From Candidatus Sedimenticola endophacoides (GTDB lineage: Bacteria > Pseudomonadota > Gammaproteobacteria > Chromatiales > Chromatiaceae), in NCBI GenBank assembly GCA_003062205.1, contig PQCP01000102.1, positions 52,501 to 102,389 on the forward strand: a stretch of 49,889 nucleotides of DNA, given 5' to 3'. Shown here piece by piece: positions 19,487 to 29,235 of the stretch. Under the pieces are notes generated by a model. The model saw only the letters and a program-made list of their open reading frames with translations. It was not told the origin of the DNA and ran no database searches. Position numbers and translations under genes: made by a program. The first letter of the stretch is position 1. Each line of letters begins with the position of its first letter.

Positions 19487-22315
19487 GTGAGCGAATACAA
19501 GAGTACACTCAATCTTCCGAAGACCGATTTCCCCATGAAGGCCAACCTGGCCAATCGCGAGCCCGAGATGCTCAGGCACTGGGAACAGATCGGGCTGTAC
19601 CGGAAGATCCGCGAGGCGTTCGCCGGGCGTCCCAGGTTCATTCTCCACGATGGCCCCCCCTACGCCAACGGCGAGATCCATATCGGCCACGCGGTGAACA
19701 AGGTGCTCAAGGATATCATCGTCAAGAGCCGCACCCTGGACGGGTTCGACGCCCCCTATGTGCCGGGTTGGGACTGCCACGGCCTGCCGATCGAGCTGCA
19801 GGTGGAGAAGAAGGTGGGCAAGCCGGGCCACAAGGTGAGCGCCGCCGAGTTTCGCGTCGCCTGCCGTGACTACGCCGCCCGGCAGGTGGATAAGCAGCGG
19901 GTCGATTTCCAACGGCTGGGGGTGATCGGAGACTGGGATAATCCCTATCTCACCATGAACTATCAGACCGAGGCGGATATCATCCGCTCCCTGGGACGGA
20001 TCGTGGAGAACGGCCATGTGCACGAAGGCTACAAGCCGGTGCACTGGTGCACCGATTGCGGTTCTGCCCTGGCCGAGGCCGAGGTGGAGTATCAGGACAA
20101 GGAGTCATTTACCGTCGATGTGCGTTTTCCGGCAGTTGATCCCGAGGCGGTGATGAACGCCTGCCACTCGGTGCCCGAAGGCCACGGCGAAGGGCCGCTC
20201 TCGTTTGTCATCTGGACCACCACCCCCTGGACCCTGCCGGCCAACGAGGCGGTCTGTCTCAGCCCCGGCCTGGAGTATGTGGTGGTACAGGCGGGCGGGC
20301 CACGCGGGGTTGAGCGTCTGGTTCTGGCAGAGGGGCTGCTCAAGGAGACCATGGGGCGCTGGGGCTTTGACGAGTACCGGGTGATCGGCTATGGCCAGGG
20401 CGCCGCCTTCGAGGGGTTGCTGCTCCGGCACTGCTTCTATGAGCGCCAGGTGCCGGTGATCCTGGGCGAGCATGTCACCCTGGAAGCCGGTACCGGGGCG
20501 GTGCATACCGCCCCCGCCCACGGTCTGGAGGATTACATTGTCGGCCAGCGCTACAACCTGCCGGTGGATAACCCGGTCGGCGGCGACGGCTGCTTCGTGG
20601 CGGGCACGGAGCTGTTCGCGGGCGAGCATGTGTTCAACGCCAACGAGAAGGTGATCGATGTGCTCAAGGCGCACGGCGCGCTGGTGCAGGAGGCGCGCAT
20701 GGCCCACAGTTACCCTCACTGCTGGCGCCACAAGACCCCCATCATCTTCCGCGCCACCCCCCAGTGGTTCATCAGCATGGAGCAGAACGGCCTGCGCCGA
20801 ACCGCGCTCGACGAGATCCAGCGGGTCGCCTTTACCCCGGACTGGGGCAAGGCGCGCATCGAGGGCATGGTGGAGAACCGCCCGGACTGGTGCATCTCAC
20901 GCCAGCGCACCTGGGGGGTGCCGATCACCCTGTTTGTCGACAAGCAGAGCGGGGCGCTCCATCCGGAAACCCCGCGGCTGGTCGAAGAGGTCGCGAAACG
21001 CGTGGAGCGGGAGGGGATCGAGGCGTGGTTCTCCCTGGAGCCGCAGGAGCTCCTTGGCGATGAGGCCGCGCGGTACGAGAAGGTTCCGGATACCCTGGAT
21101 GTCTGGTTCGACTCCGGCGCCACCCATTTCGCGGTACTCAACCGGCGCGATGATCTACAGTTTCCCGCCGACCTCTATCTGGAGGGATCGGACCAGCACC
21201 GGGGCTGGTTCCAGTCGTCGCTGATGATCTCGGTGGCGATCAACGCCGCCGCGCCCTACCGGGGGGTGCTGACCCACGGGTTCACGGTCGATGCCGACGG
21301 GCACAAGATGTCCAAGTCCCTGGGCAATGTGATGAGCCCGCAGAAGGTGATGAACTCCCTGGGTGCAGACATCATCCGGCTGTGGGTGGCGGCCACCGAC
21401 TACCGTGCCGAGATGAGCGTCTCGGACGAGATCCTCAAGCGCACCGCCGACGCTTATCGGCGGATCCGCAACACCGCCCGCTTCCTGCTCGCCAACCTCA
21501 ACGGCTTCGATCCGGAGCGCAACCTGGTCGCTCCCGGCGACATGATCGAGCTCGACCGCTGGGCGGTCGATCGCGCCCTGCGGCTGCAGGAGGAGATCCG
21601 TCAGGCCTACACCGAGTACAACTTTCATCTGATCTACCAAAAGGTACTCAACTTCTGCGGCACCGAGATGGGGGGCTTCTACCTCGACGTGATCAAGGAC
21701 CGCCAGTACACCACCCGCGAGGAGAGTCTGGCGCGCCGCTCCTGTCAGAGCGCCATGTACCACATCGTCGAGGCGATGTGCCGCTGGCTGGCGCCGATCC
21801 TGTCGTTCACCGCCGACGAGATCTGGGGCTGCATCCCCGGGCGGCGCTCGGTGTCGGTCTTTACCGAGACCTGGTATCAGGGGTTGTTCGCCCTCGATCA
21901 GGACGACTCCTTCGACCGCGCCTTCTGGAGCCGGGTGATCGGTGCGCGCATCGCCGTCTCGCGTCAGCTCGAACAGCTGCGCAAGGAGGGGGCGATCGGC
22001 TCCTCCCTGGACGCAGAACTCGATCTCTACTGCGATGGCGACCTGTATCAGAGCCTGCTGGGACTGGATGATGAGCTGCGTTTCAGCCTGATCACCTCTT
22101 CGGCCCGGGTGCATCCGCTGGCTGAGCGGCCGGAGGCGGCGGTAGAGAGCGAGGTGGCGGGGTTGTACGTCCTTGCCAGGCCGTCGGAGCACCCAAAATG
22201 CGTGCGCTGCTGGCACCACCGGGAGGACGTGGGGGCGGATGCGGAGCATCCCGAACTCTGCGGCCGCTGCGTGGTGAATGTCGCGGGGCCGGGCGAGCAG
22301 CGCCGGTTCACCTGA
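19487..22315 (+). CDS. ileS: Isoleucyl-tRNA synthetase
   Basis: 942 aa. A class I synthetase with HIGH (about residues 65-68), KMSKS (about 606-610), the CP1 editing domain between them and a C-terminal zinc finger (CVRCW and CGRC, near 905-930). It charges tRNA-Ile and edits valine. The bacterial (mupirocin-sensitive) type is indicated by the C-terminal zinc ribbon, which is family knowledge. The start is GTG at 19487. The stop overlaps the lspA start, so the two are translationally coupled. No T-box leader is present. Confidence 0.98.
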   Translation: MSEYKSTLNLPKTDFPMKANLANREPEMLRHWEQIGLYRKIREAFAGRPRFILHDGPPYANGEIHIGHAVNKVLKDIIVKSRTLDGFDAPYVPGWDCHGLPIELQVEKKVGKPGHKVSAAEFRVACRDYAARQVDKQRVDFQRLGVIGDWDNPYLTMNYQTEADIIRSLGRIVENGHVHEGYKPVHWCTDCGSALAEAEVEYQDKESFTVDVRFPAVDPEAVMNACHSVPEGHGEGPLSFVIWTTTPWTLPANEAVCLSPGLEYVVVQAGGPRGVERLVLAEGLLKETMGRWGFDEYRVIGYGQGAAFEGLLLRHCFYERQVPVILGEHVTLEAGTGAVHTAPAHGLEDYIVGQRYNLPVDNPVGGDGCFVAGTELFAGEHVFNANEKVIDVLKAHGALVQEARMAHSYPHCWRHKTPIIFRATPQWFISMEQNGLRRTALDEIQRVAFTPDWGKARIEGMVENRPDWCISRQRTWGVPITLFVDKQSGALHPETPRLVEEVAKRVEREGIEAWFSLEPQELLGDEAARYEKVPDTLDVWFDSGATHFAVLNRRDDLQFPADLYLEGSDQHRGWFQSSLMISVAINAAAPYRGVLTHGFTVDADGHKMSKSLGNVMSPQKVMNSLGADIIRLWVAATDYRAEMSVSDEILKRTADAYRRIRNTARFLLANLNGFDPERNLVAPGDMIELDRWAVDRALRLQEEIRQAYTEYNFHLIYQKVLNFCGTEMGGFYLDVIKDRQYTTREESLARRSCQSAMYHIVEAMCRWLAPILSFTADEIWGCIPGRRSVSVFTETWYQGLFALDQDDSFDRAFWSRVIGARIAVSRQLEQLRKEGAIGSSLDAELDLYCDGDLYQSLLGLDDELRFSLITSSARVHPLAERPEAAVESEVAGLYVLARPSEHPKCVRCWHHREDVGADAEHPELCGRCVVNVAGPGEQRRFT

Positions 22316-22800
22316 TGCTGCGCTGGCTCTGGCTCTCCCTGCTGGTCATCGGCCTCGACCAGCTCACCAAGCAGCTGGTCGAGGCCAGTCTGCTGGTCTA
22401 CGAGCGTGTGTCCCTGCTGCCCTTCTTTAACCTGACGCTGGCCTACAACGAGGGGGCGGCCTTCAGTTTCCTCAGCGATCAGGGGGGGTGGCAGCGCTGG
22501 TTTTTCGTCGTCCTGGCGCTGGTGGTCACCACGGCGCTGGTGGTCTGGCTGCGGCAGTTGGGCCGGGGGGAGCGGCGGGTGGCCATCGCCCTGGCGCTGA
22601 TTATCGGCGGGGCCGTGGGCAATCTGATCGACCGGCTTCTGTTTGGCCATGTGATCGATTTTCTCGACTTCTACTACGGGCGCTGGCACTGGCCCGCCTT
22701 CAACCTCGCCGACTCGGCGATCTTTCTCGGGGTGGTGCTGATGCTGCTCGACGCCCTGCGCGACGGACGGGATCCCGTCCCGCCCCGGCCTGGCGGATAG
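22315..22800 (+). CDS. lspA: Lipoprotein signal peptidase II
   Basis: 161 aa with four membrane helices. The aspartyl protease motifs are GNLIDRLLFGHVIDF and FNLADSAI. It cleaves the signal peptide of diacylglyceryl-prolipoproteins in the inner membrane. The ATG shares an A with the ileS stop (TGATG). The downstream partner sometimes found after lspA (fkpB, ispH) is not here; a convergent gene follows. Another fkpB-like gene lies at 34446. Confidence 0.97.
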   Translation: MLRWLWLSLLVIGLDQLTKQLVEASLLVYERVSLLPFFNLTLAYNEGAAFSFLSDQGGWQRWFFVVLALVVTTALVVWLRQLGRGERRVAIALALIIGGAVGNLIDRLLFGHVIDFLDFYYGRWHWPAFNLADSAIFLGVVLMLLDALRDGRDPVPPRPGG

Positions 22801-22859
22801 CGCGGCGTGTTGTTTTTTTCCGAGTGCCCGCGCGTTCCTCCAAATCAATGGATTGCGGG

Positions 22860-23459
22860 TCAGACCCGGTCGCGGCCGTGGAACATCAGGGTGGGGGGGC
22901 GCTCGCCGTCGATGCGGATCCGGCTCAGGTGCGCGGTCTCGACATGCATCCGAAACAGCGCCTCCGGCGGCGCCTTGAGCTCGCGCGCGATGATCGCCCG
23001 GATCACACCGGCATGGGCCACGATCAACAGGTGCTTGCCGCGATGCAGGGAGAGCGCCTCGTCGTAGGCGGCCGCCACGCGGCTGATGAAGTCCCCGATA
23101 TATTCGGCCCCGGGAGGGCGGTGGGTGTAGGGGTCGTGAAAATAACGGGAGAGGATCTGCGGGTCGTGCTCCTTCAGCTGAGCCGGGCTCTTGCCCTCCC
23201 ACTGCCCATAGCCCAACTCCCGCAGGCGCTCATCCGCCACGAGGGGGATCTCCAGGCGTTCACTCAAGGCCTGGGCGAAGGCGTGGCAGCGGATCAGCGG
23301 TGAACTGATGATCTGCTGCCAGGGGGTGGCGCCGGAGACGGCGTGCCACATCTGCTCCCAGCCCCGTTCCGACAGGGGGTCGTCGCGCTGGCCGCGATAG
23401 CGGCGTCCCCCCACGGGTTGGCCATGGCGCAACAGATCGATCCAGGTGGTGGCGTCCAT
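22860..23459 (-). CDS. Histidine phosphatase family protein (CobC/phosphoglycerate-mutase-like)
   Basis: 199 aa. The phosphohistidine motif LLRHGQP (about residues 8-14) and the second catalytic histidine in LIVAHAGVIRAI are present, along with PLSERGWEQ and a Glu in ELGYGQWEG. The small size and sequence fit the alpha-ribazole phosphatase (CobC) branch, but no cobalamin genes are nearby and the substrate is uncertain. The ATG at 23459 is chosen by the catalytic N-terminus. It lies 5 bp after ampE and is the last gene of the leftward run. Confidence 0.85.
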   Translation of the reverse strand: MDATTWIDLLRHGQPVGGRRYRGQRDDPLSERGWEQMWHAVSGATPWQQIISSPLIRCHAFAQALSERLEIPLVADERLRELGYGQWEGKSPAQLKEHDPQILSRYFHDPYTHRPPGAEYIGDFISRVAAAYDEALSLHRGKHLLIVAHAGVIRAIIARELKAPPEALFRMHVETAHLSRIRIDGERPPTLMFHGRDRV

Positions 23460-23464
23460 GCTCC

Positions 23465-24313
23465 CTACCCGAGCCACTGGGCCAGCAGGGTGAAGGCGAG
23501 CAGGCCGAGCCATACCAGCAGCGCGCGCCACACCATGCCGAGGGCCGCCTCGGCCTGGGTTGCCGGGGGTGGCAATTGCTCTTCGTGCAGGGCCTCGTCC
23601 TGGAACAGGGCCCCCATTCCCGCCGCGGCGAGGATCTCGTCGTTCTGCGCCGCCAGAGGTCCGCCGGCGCGGCGCCGCCAGTTGCGCATGGCATCTTCGA
23701 AGCTGCCGCTGATGGCGTAGGTGAGTGCGGTGAGGCGCGCGGGCAGCCACTCCAGGAGGTAGATCAGGCGCTCGAACATATACTGCCCCTCGTGTTGCCG
23801 CGCCTGGCGCAGCACATCGTGCAGGCACCGGCTCAGCCGGTAGAGGGCGGTGCCCAGGGGGCCGAGCAGGATGAACCAGAACAGGACGCTGAACAGGCGG
23901 CCGTTGGCCTGGGAGAGGATCGCTTCGGCGACCCGGCTTGGGCGCGGCGTCTCGCCCTGCTGCGGCTGACGGCCGCCGAGGCGCGCCAGCACCTCGTCCG
24001 GGCCGCAGGCGCCCGATTCGAGTTCATCGATCAGGGGGTTGACCTCCCGGTCCAGGTCGCGGGGGCCGAGCGTCAGGATCAGCAGTGCCCCCGAGAAGGC
24101 CAGAGCGGCCAGTCCGTGATCAAGCAGGGACTGCAACAGGGCCACCGCCAGCAGCGGTGGAAGCAGCAGCAATAGTGGGGCCCAGGGGGCCGCCGGAAGG
24201 TAGGGGGAGAGTCGCCCATGGTAGCCGTCGATCCAGCGGTGCCGGCGGTACGACTCGTCCTCCAGCAGGAGCCGGTCGATCAGCAGGGCGAGAAGGATGG
24301 CGAGAAAACTCAT
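23465..24313 (-). CDS. ampE: AmpE-like inner-membrane regulatory protein
   Basis: 282 aa with several membrane helices (N-terminal MSFLAILLALLIDRLLLEDE, a central pair, and the extreme C-terminus). It has the AmpE/CobD-CbiB-like layout with a cytoplasmic loop. AmpE works with AmpD in muropeptide recycling and beta-lactamase signalling in enterobacteria; its biochemical role is unsettled. The gene follows ampD by 23 bp. No ampC/ampR pair is visible in the window, so the link to beta-lactamase is not supported here. Confidence 0.85.
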   Translation of the reverse strand: MSFLAILLALLIDRLLLEDESYRRHRWIDGYHGRLSPYLPAAPWAPLLLLLPPLLAVALLQSLLDHGLAALAFSGALLILTLGPRDLDREVNPLIDELESGACGPDEVLARLGGRQPQQGETPRPSRVAEAILSQANGRLFSVLFWFILLGPLGTALYRLSRCLHDVLRQARQHEGQYMFERLIYLLEWLPARLTALTYAISGSFEDAMRNWRRRAGGPLAAQNDEILAAAGMGALFQDEALHEEQLPPPATQAEAALGMVWRALLVWLGLLAFTLLAQWLG

Positions 24314-24336
24314 GGGTGAATCCCTGTCATGGGGTG

Positions 24337-24888
24337 TTACTCCACGCTAAGTAAAGCATGAAACCGTGCCCAATCAAAAGCGGGGCCGGGGTCGCTCTTG
24401 CGACCGGTGGCGATATCGCTGTGTCCGGTGATGCGCTGTCGGTTCAACCCGGGGTAGCGGGCGAGCAGGGCCCGGGTCACCGTCGCCAACTGCTGGTACT
24501 GGGCATCGGTGTAGGGGGTGGTGTCCTCCCCCTCCAGTTCGATGCCGATGGAGAAGTCGTTACAGCGCTCGCGGCCGTCATGGCAGGAGACACCGGCGTG
24601 CCAGGCGCGCTGATCACAGGGGACGTACTGGATCAGGGCGCCGTCGCGACGGATCAGCAGGTGCGCCGATACCCGCAGGTGGGCGATCTCCCGGAAATAG
24701 GGGTGAGCGCCGGGGTCGAGGCGGTTGCGGAACAGGTCGTCGATCCAGGGGCCGCCGAATTGGCCCGGTGGCAGGCTGATGTTGTGGATCACCAGCAGGT
24801 CCACCGATGCGCCCTCCGGACGCTCGTCGTGGTTTGGCGAGAGGCGCTGCTCGGCCTCGCTAAACAGCCCCCCGGGGGCGATTCTCAT
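24337..24888 (-). CDS. ampD: 1,6-anhydro-N-acetylmuramyl-L-alanine amidase AmpD
   Basis: 183 aa, cytoplasmic (no signal peptide). Zinc ligands expected for Amidase_2 enzymes are visible as H35 (LLVIHNISLP), H156 (ITGHSDIA) and D166 (KSDPGPAFDW), with catalytic Glu near 117 (IGIELEG). It cleaves the stem peptide from anhydromuropeptides during cell-wall recycling. The start overlaps the end of the CBS gene by 4 nt, and ampE follows. Confidence 0.96.
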   Translation of the reverse strand: MRIAPGGLFSEAEQRLSPNHDERPEGASVDLLVIHNISLPPGQFGGPWIDDLFRNRLDPGAHPYFREIAHLRVSAHLLIRRDGALIQYVPCDQRAWHAGVSCHDGRERCNDFSIGIELEGEDTTPYTDAQYQQLATVTRALLARYPGLNRQRITGHSDIATGRKSDPGPAFDWARFHALLSVE

Positions 24889-25286
24889 CGCCCCTTCAGA
24901 CCCTTTAACACCATGTCGGTCATGCTCACGATGCCGACGATCTCGCGGTTGCGCACCACCGGGGCGCGTGAGATGTCAAACCGGGTGAACAGTCTCGCGC
25001 AGTAGCGGATGTCCATCTCGGGGTCGACCGTGATCACCGGTTTGGTCATGATCTCGTAGATGTTGACCCGGTCCAGGGGGCGGTCCTTGGCGAGTACCTT
25101 GCGCGCGATGTCGGAGAGCATCACGATGCCGTACTCGTCGTTCTCATCGCGTCTGCGCACGATCAGGGACTTGGTCTCGACGTGGGCCATCTTGTCGAGG
25201 GCCGCGGCAACGGTATCCAGGCCGTCGACGGTGTCGAAGTGGGTCTTCATGATGTCACGGACCCGGATGGGTGTCTGGGTGCTCAC
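24885..25286 (-). CDS. Two-CBS-domain protein
   Basis: 133 aa, made almost only of a CBS pair. The first half runs from about residue 8 (VRDIMKTHFDTVDGLDTVAAALDKM) and the second from about residue 74 (YEIMTKPVITVDPEMDI). CBS pairs bind adenosine nucleotides or related ligands and usually gate a partner. It overlaps the PII-like gene by 4 nt upstream and ampD by 4 nt downstream. Its most likely partner is the DUF1538/PII-like pair rather than AmpD; this is inference from the shared small-ligand-sensor theme. Confidence 0.88.
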   Translation of the reverse strand: MSTQTPIRVRDIMKTHFDTVDGLDTVAAALDKMAHVETKSLIVRRRDENDEYGIVMLSDIARKVLAKDRPLDRVNIYEIMTKPVITVDPEMDIRYCARLFTRFDISRAPVVRNREIVGIVSMTDMVLKGLKGR

Positions 25287-25633
25287 AACTCGTCCTCCAC
25301 GATACTGGTTAGTTCCTGAATCTGATGACTGACCCCGACCGCATCCTCCACGTCGATCTGGAAGGCGATACCGGTGCCCGGTTTGGCGTCAAACTCGCCG
25401 ACCTCGGCGATGGTCTCCAGGATGGCCCGGCTCATATGCTCCTCGACCAGCAGCAGGAGCATGTCGCGCTGGATCTCAAGGTTGAGTCCGAAGAAGGTCT
25501 TACTTTTGCTGACCCCCTCGCCCCGGGCCTGGTTGATGACGGTGGAGCCGGTGGCTCCCGCCTCCCGGGCCGCATCGACCACGGCATTGGTCTTGCTGTC
25601 TTCGACAAGTGCGATGATGAGTTTGAAGTGCAT
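25283..25633 (-). CDS. PII-like nitrogen-regulator-family protein
   Basis: 116 aa from the ATG at 25633. Length and ending (KPGTGIAFQIDVEDAVGV) fit the PII fold, with its C-terminal ligand-binding strand. The canonical GlnB T-loop with uridylylated Tyr is not recognisable (the corresponding stretch reads SKSKTFFGLNLE), so it belongs to the wider PII-like class. Such proteins sense nucleotides and control neighbouring transporters. It starts 2 bp after the second DUF1538 gene and overlaps the CBS gene. The open frame extends 18 codons upstream, but those lack homology. Confidence 0.85.
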   Translation of the reverse strand: MHFKLIIALVEDSKTNAVVDAAREAGATGSTVINQARGEGVSKSKTFFGLNLEIQRDMLLLLVEEHMSRAILETIAEVGEFDAKPGTGIAFQIDVEDAVGVSHQIQELTSIVEDEL

Positions 25634-25635
25634 GG

Positions 25636-26418
25636 TTACTCTCCGTGGGAGTGTCCGGCCCGTGTCAGCGAGCGGTGTGCTACCCATTCGCTGATCTGTG
25701 CATAGCCCATCACGCTGATGATGGGGAACAGGCTGGCAAAGGCAATAAGGCCGAATCCGTCCAGCAGCGGATTACGGCCGGGGATATTGGTCGAAAGCCC
25801 GAGGCCGAGGGCGGCGACCAGGGGTACGGTGACCGTGGAGGTGGTCACCCCGCCCGAGTCGTAGGCGAGGGCGATGATGGTCTTGGGGCAGAACAGGGTC
25901 TGTGCGATGACCATGATGTAGCCGGCGATGATGTAGTAGTGCAGCGGGGTGCCGGTGACGATGCGATAGGCACCCAGGGCGATGCCGACGGCCACCCCGA
26001 AGGCCACCGCGATGCGCAGCCCCCAGGTGCCGACGGCACCGCCCGAGACCTGGTTCGCCTTGATCGCCACCGCGATCAGCGAGGGCTCGGCGATGGTGGT
26101 GGCGAAGCCGATGGCGAATGCGAACAGGTAGACCCAGAAGTAGTGGCTCCAGTCGGTGGCTCCGCCAGTGCCGAGAAATTCGGGCGCGGTGAGCTGCCGG
26201 GCCATCAACTTGCCGAGGGGGAACAGGGCCTGCTCCAGGCCCTGGAGGAAAAACGCCAGGCCGAGGAGGACGAACAGGAAGCCGATCAGGATCTGGGGCA
26301 GGTTGGACAGCGGTTTGCGCAGGACCAGGAACTGGAATCCGAACAGGATCAGGGCGATGGGCAGGACATCGCGCACCGTCGCCAGCAGGGTGTCGAGAAA
26401 GCTCAGCAGGCCCGCCAT
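25636..26418 (-). CDS. DUF1538 membrane protein (second copy)
   Basis: 260 aa, hydrophobic, with about seven membrane segments. The family signatures GFATTIAEPSLIAV and [20 protein letters not shown] are present. The two TT-x-P-like motifs sit in the two halves, like re-entrant loops in an inverted-repeat transporter; this is inference. DUF1538 proteins have no established substrate. The ATG at 26418 shares one base with the stop of the first copy (TGATG). The frame is open far upstream, but that extension is the wrong frame of the first copy. Confidence 0.88.
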   Translation of the reverse strand: MAGLLSFLDTLLATVRDVLPIALILFGFQFLVLRKPLSNLPQILIGFLFVLLGLAFFLQGLEQALFPLGKLMARQLTAPEFLGTGGATDWSHYFWVYLFAFAIGFATTIAEPSLIAVAIKANQVSGGAVGTWGLRIAVAFGVAVGIALGAYRIVTGTPLHYYIIAGYIMVIAQTLFCPKTIIALAYDSGGVTTSTVTVPLVAALGLGLSTNIPGRNPLLDGFGLIAFASLFPIISVMGYAQISEWVAHRSLTRAGHSHGE

Positions 26419-27152
26419 CACAGCAGCATCCCGTAGGCCATGACGAAGATCATCGGGGTGAGGGAGGCGAAGGCGATGAGGCCGAAACCGTCGGTCATCG
26501 GATTGCGCCCGCGGATGCTCTTGGCCAGGCCGACGCCGAGCGCCGTCACCAGGGGCACGGTGACGGTGGAGGTGGTGACCCCCCCCGAGTCGTAGGCGAT
26601 GCCGATGATCTCCTGGGGGGCGAAGGCGGTCATGATCACCACCCCGGCATAGCCGCCGATGATCAGGTACTGGACCGGCCAGCCGCGGATGATGCGCAGC
26701 ACACCGACCACGATGGCCAGCCCCACCGAAATCGCCACGGTCAGGCGCAGCCCGTCCGCGTACTCCTCGCGGGAGTGCTCGTTGTCCTCGATCATGCCCC
26801 CGCTGGCGGCCACCGTGGCCGCCTCGTCCGAGACCGCGATCAGGGCCGGTTCGGCGACCGTGGTGCCGAAGCCGAGGGCGAAGGAGAAGACCAGGATCCA
26901 GAACAAGCTTCCCTTGGCGGCGAAGTCCCGGGCCATCGACTCGCCGATGGGAAACAGCCCGACCTGCAGTCCATAGATGAACAGGGTGAGTCCCACCACC
27001 ACCATCAGGGTGCCGGTCAGCAGCCCCAGCAGATCGGGGATCGGTTGTTGCAGTACAGCAAGCTGGAAAAAGGCGATGACGCCGACGATTGGTGCGAGGT
27101 CGCGCACACTGTCCGTCAGCGACTCCCACAGGTGTCTGATGATCTTGTTCAC
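26418..27152 (-). CDS. DUF1538 membrane protein (first copy)
   Basis: 244 aa with a GTG start at 27152. It is related to the next gene along its length, with matching signatures [18 protein letters not shown] and [20 protein letters not shown] and a longer charged central loop ([15 protein letters not shown]). The two copies probably form a heteromeric membrane complex. This is the first gene of the leftward operon DUF1538-DUF1538-PII-CBS-ampD-ampE-phosphatase. A TTATGT lies upstream at about 27165, but no strong promoter is seen. Confidence 0.88.
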   Translation of the reverse strand: MNKIIRHLWESLTDSVRDLAPIVGVIAFFQLAVLQQPIPDLLGLLTGTLMVVVGLTLFIYGLQVGLFPIGESMARDFAAKGSLFWILVFSFALGFGTTVAEPALIAVSDEAATVAASGGMIEDNEHSREEYADGLRLTVAISVGLAIVVGVLRIIRGWPVQYLIIGGYAGVVIMTAFAPQEIIGIAYDSGGVTTSTVTVPLVTALGVGLAKSIRGRNPMTDGFGLIAFASLTPMIFVMAYGMLL

Positions 27153-27328
27153 AAGCGGAACATAACACGAAGTCCGTGACGCGTGTAATCGACTCCGTTG
27201 TAGGCCGCGCCGGACCTGCTTGCGCGACTCAGGCCGGGGTGAGTACCCCGGTCGAGGGGTATTTCCATACCGAAAGTGTGCAAGTTGTGACCGCGTTCAC
27301 GGTGCTGGACATGCGGCAGGGATAGGAT
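27153..27328. other. Intergenic leader upstream of the DUF1538 operon
   Basis: No gene is seen. Two adjacent hairpins are present: CCGGGGT-GAGT-ACCCCGG (27234-27251) and GGTAT-TTCC-ATACC (27258-27271). The repeat cluster begins directly beyond it at 27329 and may have displaced the original upstream sequence. Confidence 0.5.
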
Positions 27329-27462
27329 CTAACCCGAATGTTTCATAAACCATTAGGTGACCACAAATACCGTACAACCAGACTAGGGTATTAGCCGAGA
27401 ACTAGGCAGGCCGGTAACTGTTAGCGGGGCGACGATCATTTTTTCGGGGTTGTAGCGTCCAT
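27329..27462 (-). mobile_element. Block A copy 1: insertion-sequence end or small element
   Basis: 134 bp. One end reads CTAACCCGAATGTTTCAT, close to the IS-like end at 31976-31996 (ATGAATAATTCGGGCTAAG, opposite strand). Read on the minus strand, a short open tail through the spacer ends at a TAG near 27403, as if this were the 3' end of a transposase gene plus its terminal repeat. The family is not identified. Further copies lie at 28060-28193, 28791-28924, 29522-29655 and, inverted, 31640-31772. Confidence 0.5.
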
Positions 27463-27473
27463 TTGGCGCGGCT

Positions 27474-27773
27474 CAAGAGTGTCGCTACCTCGTGAAAGAT
27501 TTTGGGACATCCCAGTCCCCAAAATCGACTCGCCAACGCGACAGCCGTTACTGCCCCGACCGTCCTGCGCTCATCACGACTCCGTCCCGCACATTGCAGC
27601 AAAGCTGCTCGTGCGCAACTCCGTCATGATGACCACAATGACTCTACGGCGTGTCGGATGCGCTATTTGTATGCCCTACGTCACTCCCTATCGGTCGTAA
27701 CTGCGGCCATACAACCGCGCCTACGCCTATCGGGGACTAACCGCCTTCGCTTCGCTCTCCATGGCGGTTAGCG
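27474..27773 (+). repeat. R300 copy 1: 300-bp multi-hairpin repeat
   Basis: The element runs from CAAGAGTGTCGCTACC to GGCGGTTAGCG. Four successive dyads are seen. H1: TGTCGC/GCGACA (27480-27543) with inner GATTTTGGG/CCCAAAATC. H2: TCATCA/TGATGA (27571-27632) with CGCAC/GTGCG and a GCAGC-AAA-GCTGC tip. H3: GCGC/GCGC with TTGTATG/CATACAA (27660-27720). H4: CTAACCGCC/GGCGGTTAG (27737-27771). No plausible gene is present; the short open frames it gives in all copies are by-products. Confidence 0.9.
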
Positions 27774-28059
27774 GCGGCATGTGGGTATCGCCGCCGACTA
27801 CTTCGCGCTGGCGGGGGTGTTGTTGCTGCTGGTCATCGTCTATTGGAATCACCGGCTCAGGGGCGAGGTGAGGATGCGTAAGGAGATGGCCAGGCGCATC
27901 GGTATTGTCGAAAAGCGCACCCGACTTCTCTATGAGCTGGATCGGCAGACACCAAAATTGAGTGAACGGCAGGTGTGTGAGCGGGCTGTCGATATCGCGG
28001 TGGAGCTCAGTGACAGCCAGGTGGGTTATCTGCACCTGATTGATGCGGACCAGCAGCAT
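27774..28059 (+). pseudogene. Internal fragment of a membrane sensor gene with GAF domain, copy 1
   Basis: About 95 codons without a natural start or end. A membrane helix (YFALAGVLLLLVIVYW) is followed by a linker (RGEVRMRKEMARRI) and the beginning of a GAF domain (LSDSQVGYLHLIDADQQ). This layout is typical of sensor kinases or diguanylate cyclases with an N-terminal periplasmic domain. R300 cuts the 5' side and block A the 3' side. The parent gene is not in the window. Identical copies are at 28505-28790 and 29236-29521. Confidence 0.75.
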
Positions 28060-28204
28060 CTAACCCGAATGTTTCATAAACCATTAGGTGACCACAAATA
28101 CCGTACAACCAGACTAGGGTATTAGCCGAGAACTAGGCAGGCCGGTAACTGTTAGCGGGGCGACGATCATTTTTTCGGGGTTGTAGCGTCCATTTGGCGC
28201 GGCT

Positions 28205-28504
28205 CAAGAGTGTCGCTACCTCGTGAAAGATTTTGGGACATCCCAGTCCCCAAAATCGACTCGCCAACGCGACAGCCGTTACTGCCCCGACCGTCCTGCG
28301 CTCATCACGACTCCGTCCCGCACATTGCAGCAAAGCTGCTCGTGCGCAACTCCGTCATGATGACCACAATGACTCTACGGCGTGTCGGATGCGCTATTTG
28401 TATGCCCTACGTCACTCCCTATCGGTCGTAACTGCGGCCATACAACCGCGCCTACGCCTATCGGGGACTAACCGCCTTCGCTTCGCTCTCCATGGCGGTT
28501 AGCG
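28205..28504 (+). repeat. R300 copy 2
   Basis: Matches copy 1 and lies in the second 731-bp unit. Confidence 0.9.
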
Positions 28505-28790
28505 GCGGCATGTGGGTATCGCCGCCGACTACTTCGCGCTGGCGGGGGTGTTGTTGCTGCTGGTCATCGTCTATTGGAATCACCGGCTCAGGGGCGAGGT
28601 GAGGATGCGTAAGGAGATGGCCAGGCGCATCGGTATTGTCGAAAAGCGCACCCGACTTCTCTATGAGCTGGATCGGCAGACACCAAAATTGAGTGAACGG
28701 CAGGTGTGTGAGCGGGCTGTCGATATCGCGGTGGAGCTCAGTGACAGCCAGGTGGGTTATCTGCACCTGATTGATGCGGACCAGCAGCAT
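28505..28790 (+). pseudogene. GAF sensor fragment, copy 2
   Basis: Matches the fragment at 27774-28059, with the same junctions on both sides. Confidence 0.75.
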
Positions 28791-28935
28791 CTAACCCGAA
28801 TGTTTCATAAACCATTAGGTGACCACAAATACCGTACAACCAGACTAGGGTATTAGCCGAGAACTAGGCAGGCCGGTAACTGTTAGCGGGGCGACGATCA
28901 TTTTTTCGGGGTTGTAGCGTCCATTTGGCGCGGCT

Positions 28936-29235
28936 CAAGAGTGTCGCTACCTCGTGAAAGATTTTGGGACATCCCAGTCCCCAAAATCGACTCGCCAACG
29001 CGACAGCCGTTACTGCCCCGACCGTCCTGCGCTCATCACGACTCCGTCCCGCACATTGCAGCAAAGCTGCTCGTGCGCAACTCCGTCATGATGACCACAA
29101 TGACTCTACGGCGTGTCGGATGCGCTATTTGTATGCCCTACGTCACTCCCTATCGGTCGTAACTGCGGCCATACAACCGCGCCTACGCCTATCGGGGACT
29201 AACCGCCTTCGCTTCGCTCTCCATGGCGGTTAGCG
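28936..29235 (+). repeat. R300 copy 3
   Basis: Matches copy 1 and lies in the third 731-bp unit. Confidence 0.9.

Noticed and set aside
27737..27773. Integron attC site in the R300 terminal hairpin
   Set aside because: CTAACC...GGTTAG looks similar at first, but the core boxes do not fit RYYYAAC/GTTRRRY, and no integron integrase is in the window.
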